A stretch of 64,000 nt of DNA from Clonostachys chloroleuca. Lineage: Eukaryota; Ascomycota; Sordariomycetes; Hypocreales; Bionectriaceae. Made by a program: the position numbers and the translations under genes. Of this stretch, positions 58,127 through 64,000 are shown piece by piece. The stretch spans positions 8,494,001-8,558,000 of the forward strand of contig JBANAY010000003.1 of assembly GCA_037952775.1 (NCBI GenBank), written 5' to 3'. How positions within the stretch are numbered: position 1 is the first letter of the stretch; each line of letters opens with the position of its first letter. Below the pieces are notes generated by a model that was not told the DNA's origin, ran no database searches, and was given only the letters and a program-made list of their open reading frames with translations.

Positions 58127-60010
58127 ATGCGTGCCAGATCTGTTCTCTTCAACTTGCCCTTGGTGGTGTCTGCAACACCAATCGACGCCCCTTTTACTCA
58201 TAACTCGCGTTCGACCGATGCCAGCTCTATTCTTTGGAAGTCGTGTACCATTCCCATCGCGACTTCGGTTCCCGTCGAGTGCGGCAGCCTGAATGTACCC
58301 CTGGACTACACCGAAAAGAACTCCAGCGAGACCCTGAGACTCGATCTTGTTCGCATCCCAGCTGTGCAACTCGAAAAGAAGGGCAGCATTCTGTTCAACT
58401 TTGGCGGTCCAGGCGCGGACGGTGTCGTAGACCTTGGCTACTACTCCGAGCCTCTCCTAGCGTATGCAAGTCATCTTCTTGAATTAAACCATCAGCTTGG
58501 CCAACTCACATTTCTTAATCAGGTCTACTGGAGGGTATTACGATCTCATCAACGTCGTTCCCAGAGGAACAGGCTATACACTCCCATTCTCATGCTATGA
58601 CGATGCAGCTACAAGGTCCGCCTTTACCCAACCGATTAACGGCGACTCTTCTGATACAGCTCTCGGCAATGTGTGGGCTCGCTCTACAATTTACGACCAG
58701 AACTGTGCTGCTCATCAGAACAAGACTGGCTCTTTGATTGGAACCGCTTTTGTTGTACGCGATCTTTTCCAGGTTGTTGACGCCTTGAATGAGGATGGGT
58801 TGCTGCGCTACTGGGGTGAGTCTTTGCCTCTACATGAACATGATTTTTGGGGCCTGTAACTCCTGAATAGTAATGGCTTGAGATACTAACCGTTTTATTG
58901 TAGGAGTATCTTATGGCACCATTCTAGGTGCCACGGCAGTTGCCATGTTCCCCGACAGAGTGGACAAGGTTATCATTGATGGTGTGGTTAATCCCCATGA
59001 GTATTACAACAACAAGTATGCCTGCCGCTCTCATCCTTTGCCGGCTTTCTGAGCTTCAATAGCTAACCTTAATGTAATACAGAGAAGTTGAGCTGTTCAC
59101 AAACTCCGATGATGTGTTCACAGGCTTTTGCCAAGCATGCGTTCAGAACCCCGACAACTGCCCCCTTGCTCAGAACCACACCGCAGCAGAGCTCGAGGCG
59201 AGCCTCCGCACGCTTCTCAGCAACCTGAAGTACCATCCTATCCCCTTCGTTACGCCTCTAATCCCGGGTGGAGGCTTCGTGCTTGATTACTCGACCGTCG
59301 TCAGTTACATTCACCGCCAATTGTACTTCCCCTTCGTCTGGCCCTCCCTAGCCAACTTCCTCCACGACCTTGCCACAGGTGGTCTCGCTAGCCTCGCCGC
59401 CCTTATCCTCAACGCGACTATCTCCGATTCCACCACCTCTTCCAACGCCACCTCGGATTGGAACCCTCCCAGCTTTGACGAGGCCGTCTACGGCATCAAG
59501 TGTAGCGATATCTTGGTAGATAGCACCTACGAGGAGACAGCCGCCGTCCAGACAGCTCGCTACTCGAAGAGCATCTTCGGCGGCGTTGCTGCCGAGATGC
59601 CCGCCCGATGCGCCCAGTGGCCCATGCGAGCCAAGGAGCGGTACTCGGGCGACTTCAAGGTCAAGCCCAGGAACCCCGTCCTCATCATCGGCAACACCTA
59701 CGACCCCGTCACTCCCCTCGTCTCCGCACGCAACGTCAGTGCTGGGTTCGAGGGCAGTGTTGTTCTCCAGCAGGACAGCTACGGCGTAAGTTTTATACCC
59801 CTTTGGTGTTGAAATGATGAATTGGCTAACAGGAACATGTAGCACGACTCGCTGACACAGGCTTCCCTCTGCACGGCCAAGGCGGTCAGGTCGTACTTTA
59901 TCAATGGCACTCTTCCTGCTGTCGGCACTGTCTGTCCTGTTGATATCCCCGTCTTTAGCGGCAGCGATGGATGGGCTGAAGTTATCAAACAATTGGCTGA
60001 GGAGTCTTAG
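58127..60010 (+). CDS. Secreted TAP-family serine peptidase / alpha-beta hydrolase (S33 type)
   Basis: Exons are 58127-58461, 58523-58815, 58904-59015, 59083-59785 and 59843-60010, giving 536 aa with all joins in phase. A signal peptide (MRARSVLFNLPLVVSA) is followed by CGSLNVPLDYTEKNS, the start of the tripeptidyl-aminopeptidase-like fold, then FNFGGPGADG (oxyanion region) and VVPRGTGYT. The nucleophile Ser212 is in GVSYG. The C-terminal TAP-like domain carries Asp454 in NTYDPVTP and His482 in YGHDS, completing the triad. Several N-glycosylation sites (NHT, NAT, NKT) fit secretion. Similar fungal enzymes release short peptides from protein N-termini outside the cell. Specificity is not certain. 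It sits at the edge of the gene-poor region, next to ESF1. Confidence 0.9.
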
Positions 60011-60371
60011 GTTAGCGAGATTATGGGATAGTCGGATATATGCTCGTATTGGATAATATCTTGTGCAATTTTGTTGGGCAGGATTAGATCAGAGATGGTG
60101 GTTTCATGGTTTCCAACAGGTTCTTTCTTCAGAAAGCATGATCCAAATGGTGTCGTAACGATCGCATCATCAAGGCCAAGGAATAATTATATTGTTCATG
60201 CCCTGCCCTTCCCTGACCATTTGATCATTTATTCTCATGACCTTATGGAAATGGACGAGATTGGTGGTTTCGTGTAAGATGATGCGAAAACGGTATATTT
60301 AACACTTATTATTCAGCTCAATGAATGATCTTCCTTCCCTGTCTATTTTGTTATATGGTATCAATTATTGT
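60011..60371. other. Convergent intergenic region
   Basis: 3' regions of the peptidase gene and of ESF1. Nothing further is seen. Confidence 0.5.
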
Positions 60372-62474
60372 TCACTTCCTCCCCTTCTTAGCCTTCTTGC
60401 TCCGCCTCGGCTCATCGTCATTGTCCCCTCTCCTCTTCTTCCTGCCCTCCTCCAGCAACTTATTCATACCCTCACTACCCTTGAACCGCGGGTTGGAAGG
60501 ATCAATCGCGAACTCGTGGTCCTCGAACACGGCCTTGAAGCGATCGTCGCCCACGTCCATGCTGAAGTCCTCCTGCAGGTTACCGGTGGCCAGGTCCTTC
60601 TTGCCCTTCTTGCCCTTCTTCTTCTTCTGCTTCTCGGCGCGCAGGATGTCGTTCATGTCGAAATGGTCCAGGTGGCTGGCCTGGTTCTCGTCGGCGTCCT
60701 CCGCCATGACCTTGGTGAGGTGTGCCTTCTGGGCTGCCGACTCGGCCTCGGCGGCTTCACGCGCCTCTCGCTTCTTGCGGCGCTCCTCCTTGCGGATGGA
60801 TGTCTTGGAAGGGGCAACGGCAGGCTCATCGGTCGTGAAGAAGGGGTCGTCAAACCCGAGATCCTCCTCCTCCTCGTCGTCGGCCTGGGCCGGGGCAGCC
60901 TCGTCCTCTGACTCGGCGTCAGAGGCCTGGCCATCACGTTTGGCCTTGGCCTTTTGTCGCTTCTGCTCCTTCCGCTCGCGCTCCTTTCGGACGTACTTCT
61001 CGAGGGTTGTCTCCTCCTCACCGGCCTTCTTCTGCTTCTTCTTGGTCTCTGTCAGGGCGGGCGTGAATGTGATCTGCATGTCTCCCACGGGGCCGTGCTT
61101 GGACTCCTTTGCAGCGGGCTCCTCGCTTAGACCCAGAGCTTCTCGCATCTTCTTGCGAGCCAGCTCCTTCTTGGAAAGCTTGGGAGCGTCCTTCTCTTCT
61201 TCTCCAGCATCGGCATCCTCCTCTTCCTCATCCTCGCCCTCGCTATCGCTCGCTAAGTACGCGCGAAGGTCGTTCTCCTGAAGATCGGATCGGCTTCCGG
61301 TGAAAGCCCTGTCAAGAGCGTCTTTCCTGGATGTCTCCTCCGGGTGCATGTCCCATGTCAGTTTCACCTTGGAGCTCTGTAGCGCGTTGGTCACGAACTC
61401 GACAGGCTTGTAGCTTTCCGGCACCTTGTCGCACTCGTCTCGGGGCTCGTCATCGAACGTGACATCATCGGGCACAAACCGAAGGTCAAGGAAGTTGGAC
61501 GACGACTGGAACTCGGTGCCGTCTGTGGATTCGTAGATCTTCTTGGCTGCCTGGAGGCTGGAGCAGACCATCACAGCATAGTAATATCGTAGTCTGTCTA
61601 GTTGGTAGGATCGCAGAGCATCGCTGTCGAAATCCTCATCGTCTCCCTCCTGCATCAGCTCCTTCTTGATCTTCTCATCCTCGCTGAGGTCGCTGTCGTC
61701 ATCATCCTCGCTTTCGTCCGACTCGGAGTCCCGCTTGTCGCTATCCTTGAACAGAGCCTTCGGAGGCCCCTCAACTTCTTCTTGCTGCATGCGCTCCTTG
61801 CCAAATTCGCTGGGGTAGATGGAGATCTTCTCGATCTTGCCACTCTCGCCGGGTAAAAAGCTTGAGAAGAGAGCCATCAAGTCTGTGGATTTAATGTGGT
61901 CCCAGTCCAGGTTGACAATGGCAATGCGCTTGGTGACTTCTCCAGATTCTACCTCAGCCCGCTGGTCCTGGAATCGCTGCATGTCGCCGCTATTGGACAC
62001 ACTGGCGCCCCCAGCCTCCTCATCTTCATCCTCGTCTTCGTCGTCGTCGTCCGAATCCGAGTCTGATTCGGAGGAAGAGAATCCACCACCTCGAGCTGGG
62101 TCGAATTTTTCGTGTGCTTTCCTCAATTCTCTCTGTACAACTTCGTCGTCGTCAACTTCCAGATCATCGTCAGACCCGGCCTTGTCGCCATCCCCATCCT
62201 CGTCATCCTTATCCTCATCCTCCTCGGGTTGGTACAGCCTCTCCAGAGCCTTCTTTTTTGAGTCAGACTTGAGTTTTCGACCGTAGCGATCTACTCGGGC
62301 GGTGGCCGTGAATTCTTCATCCTTGAGCATGCCAGCAAAACGCTTGTCGAGTGTGGTCTTCGTCTTCTTCTTCGAGGGCAGTCGGAAGCGAGGGTCGGTC
62401 TGGAAATTGGCGAAGCGCGGATCGGAGATCCGGCTCGATGAGCTCTCCCCATTTTTCTTGGAGCCTTTCTTCAT
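60372..62474 (-). CDS. ESF1: Pre-rRNA processing protein Esf1
   Basis: A single exon of 700 aa from ATG 62474. It begins with ISDPRFANFQTDPRFR and the LDKRFAGMLKDEEF segment, diagnostic for Esf1. Long acidic runs follow (residues 85-160, and again near 250 and 415). The conserved core has KRIAIVNLDWDHIKSTDLMA, DRLRYYYAVMVC, FLDLRFVPDDVTFDDEPRDE, ALQSSKVKLTWDMHPEE and RKDALDRAF. The C-terminus contains the NUC153-like block DDRFKAVFEDHEFAIDPSNP and a Lys/Arg-rich nucleolar signal (RRSKKAKKGRK). Esf1 acts in the nucleolus in early 18S rRNA maturation as part of the small-subunit processome. Alternating acidic and basic low complexity is normal for the family. Confidence 0.96.
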   Translation of the reverse strand: MKKGSKKNGESSSSRISDPRFANFQTDPRFRLPSKKKTKTTLDKRFAGMLKDEEFTATARVDRYGRKLKSDSKKKALERLYQPEEDEDKDDEDGDGDKAGSDDDLEVDDDEVVQRELRKAHEKFDPARGGGFSSSESDSDSDDDDEDEDEDEEAGGASVSNSGDMQRFQDQRAEVESGEVTKRIAIVNLDWDHIKSTDLMALFSSFLPGESGKIEKISIYPSEFGKERMQQEEVEGPPKALFKDSDKRDSESDESEDDDDSDLSEDEKIKKELMQEGDDEDFDSDALRSYQLDRLRYYYAVMVCSSLQAAKKIYESTDGTEFQSSSNFLDLRFVPDDVTFDDEPRDECDKVPESYKPVEFVTNALQSSKVKLTWDMHPEETSRKDALDRAFTGSRSDLQENDLRAYLASDSEGEDEEEEDADAGEEEKDAPKLSKKELARKKMREALGLSEEPAAKESKHGPVGDMQITFTPALTETKKKQKKAGEEETTLEKYVRKERERKEQKRQKAKAKRDGQASDAESEDEAAPAQADDEEEEDLGFDDPFFTTDEPAVAPSKTSIRKEERRKKREAREAAEAESAAQKAHLTKVMAEDADENQASHLDHFDMNDILRAEKQKKKKGKKGKKDLATGNLQEDFSMDVGDDRFKAVFEDHEFAIDPSNPRFKGSEGMNKLLEEGRKKRRGDNDDEPRRSKKAKKGRK

Positions 62475-62746
62475 TGTCGCAGAGTGCGTGCTAATAGATG
62501 CGACGACAGAGGAATTGATAACTGCTCACTCGAGATAAATGGAAAAGGTTGTTAGCTCGTTAATCTTCCCTGTCGCAACTTGGAGGGGCAGAATATTTTT
62601 TTCTTGCCCGAAAATTTGGGCGGTGAGCTCTATATGGGCCCGATCAGGAAGGCGGTCAAGAACGGTATATGGGTCCGCCTAACAACATGAAATCCACATA
62701 AAATGACCCTCTTCGAGATGGATAACATAGTAAAAATATTCATTAA

Positions 62747-62986
62747 AACGCTCTCTATGCCGCCTCATCGGGAGGCCATCTAGACATTGTCAGACTGCTA
62801 TTGGACAAGGGGGCTGATGCGAATCCGCAGAGCGGCAAGTATAATGCACTCTCTGCCGCCTCATTCAGAGGTTATCAAGAGATCGCGGCATTGCTCCGGA
62901 AAAAAAAAATCGGCGCGATTATATCGTCGATACGGCTCAACCCAGTGAAGAAACCACGTCTTTCAGGCCCTAAACCTGCTAATTAA
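62747..62986 (+). pseudogene. Truncated ankyrin-repeat fragment
   Basis: A frame opening directly after a TAA encodes ALYAASSGGHLDIVRLLLDK and a second repeat (ALSAASFRGYQEIAALLRKK), then a basic tail ending PKPAN before a stop. These are two ankyrin repeats of the type found at the C-terminus of large fungal NACHT/ankyrin proteins. There is no start codon or upstream domain; the preceding 60 bp are AT-rich and non-coding. I read it as the 3' relic of a lost or rearranged gene. Confidence 0.7.
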
Positions 62987-64000
62987 ACTCAATAATTCTT
63001 TTAATTATCTCTATTCTAGCGTTTGTCTTTTGCCCATTAGGCCCTACCAGTTCTGTTTGGCGTAGTCGCAAATCGTTACAGGCAAACAAGAGGACTACTT
63101 TACATTGGATTGTGACGAAAGAGAAGGAGATTTTGATAGTCCGCCGAGTCCGGGATCCGTGATGTCAATGTGCAAGAGACCAAGAGTCCTAACCATTTAG
63201 GATGATAAGGACCGGCATGGATTAGCAGGCAACCTTTTCCTCCAGGTAGCGGGAAGATGCATGAGGTGATTCCGGCTGACCATTTCAGACTCGCCATCTG
63301 ACAAAGGGCACGGGTTGGATGGAGCGATGACGCCCTCCACCTTGCGGTTTGAGGATGGTGGCGGGAGATCAGCTCTACCAATTCACCTCGGCAGTCCTGT
63401 CCCTACCACTGGTGACATTGAGCAATTATCGCCGAAGCATTGGCCACCGCCCCGGAACGTTCCGCTCCTAGCTGGCACATCTTTTTCCGGGTGTGCACCG
63501 ATTTTGCAATGTACGTCCTCGTGGCATACTACTCGATTTCCTTGCCATCAAATTGCCAACGTGCCATTGCTCGATTCCTTCAGGTAAAATGTGAAGTCCC
63601 TTTTAAGTTATACTCCCACCAACCCAGCAGTCCTTCCGCAGAAGGGCGGCCTTCCCGGATCCGCGAAGCAAGGGCGTCAATATGCATCACGCCGTGCATG
63701 TGTTTTTAAGAGGTATTGGTTGGTACGATCGGGTTACCAATTGGGCAGCTGTGGGCACAGCGGCATGGAGGGAGGGGCTAGTCCGGTCCTAGATAGACAG
63801 GATGCATGTGCCAAGGATTCACGTAATCACGTGTCGGCATGGCTTTGACACGCGTAAAGGGTACCACGTGAACGTGCTAGCGCACGTGCAACTCGATGTT
63901 CCCCTGAGCCGGGGGTGGAGAGAGCTCGTCCCTCTCCTTTTTCTCTTGTGCTACGTCTTTTCAGATCTGACCCGTATTATTAAGTGATCTCGTATGACAT
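62987..64000. other. Intergenic to the window end
   Basis: No gene-like frame. Repeated CACGTG-containing stretches (63826-63888) may be E-box-like sites for a gene beyond the edge. Confidence 0.4.

Noticed and set aside
60321..61281. Long plus-strand frames opposite ESF1
   Set aside because: Leu/Ser-rich antisense shadows of the Lys/Glu-rich ESF1 coding strand.

Overview
This is a 64 kb window of a filamentous ascomycete nuclear genome, most likely a Sordariomycete (Pezizomycotina). The evidence is short introns of about 50-210 nt with GT..AG ends and CTAAC-like branch sites, single unlinked 5S rRNA genes with a TATA box near -28, a repeat block carrying pure C-to-T/G-to-A decay (repeat-induced point mutation, RIP), and a set of single-copy fungal housekeeping genes. 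The species cannot be named from the sequence alone.

Layout. From 0 to 28 kb the window is a dense housekeeping block: the 5' end of GPI13, a conserved unnamed protein, SDH2, ERG28, GAL7, ADA2, a Cdc25/rhodanese-type phosphatase, an HD-domain 5'-nucleotidase, the microsomal 3-ketoacyl-CoA reductase, the NUP155/170 nucleoporin, a SAM methyltransferase, a secreted type I membrane protein, a TMEM97/EXPERA protein, a P-loop kinase and a four-helix membrane protein. From 28 to 58 kb is a gene-poor accessory-like stretch. It holds two 5S rRNA genes, the second copy of a MITE whose first copy lies at 3.5 kb, an NmrA-like NAD(P)-binding protein, orphan small proteins, a RIP-affected tandem repeat of two 838-bp units (one carrying a solo LTR), a secreted RNase-T1-like protein followed by frame-broken lysine-rich repeats, a DUF3632-like protein and a MYND-finger protein. 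From 58 to 62.5 kb are a secreted TAP-family serine peptidase and ESF1 (ribosome biogenesis). The window ends with a truncated ankyrin relic and about 1 kb without genes.

How the genes work together. Several housekeeping genes share cellular themes but not an operon: ER/sterol/lipid (GPI13, ERG28, ketoacyl reductase, TMEM97-like), mitochondrial respiration (SDH2), and nucleus and gene expression (ADA2, NUP170, ESF1). The most unusual content is between 43.8 and 47.9 kb: a decayed repeat block directly beside a gene for a secreted RNase-fold protein with a degenerate active site, whose stop codon overlaps a 0.8 kb lysine-rich repeat tail in shifted frames. Exon boundaries were placed by hand from splice consensus and family conservation and no search was run.
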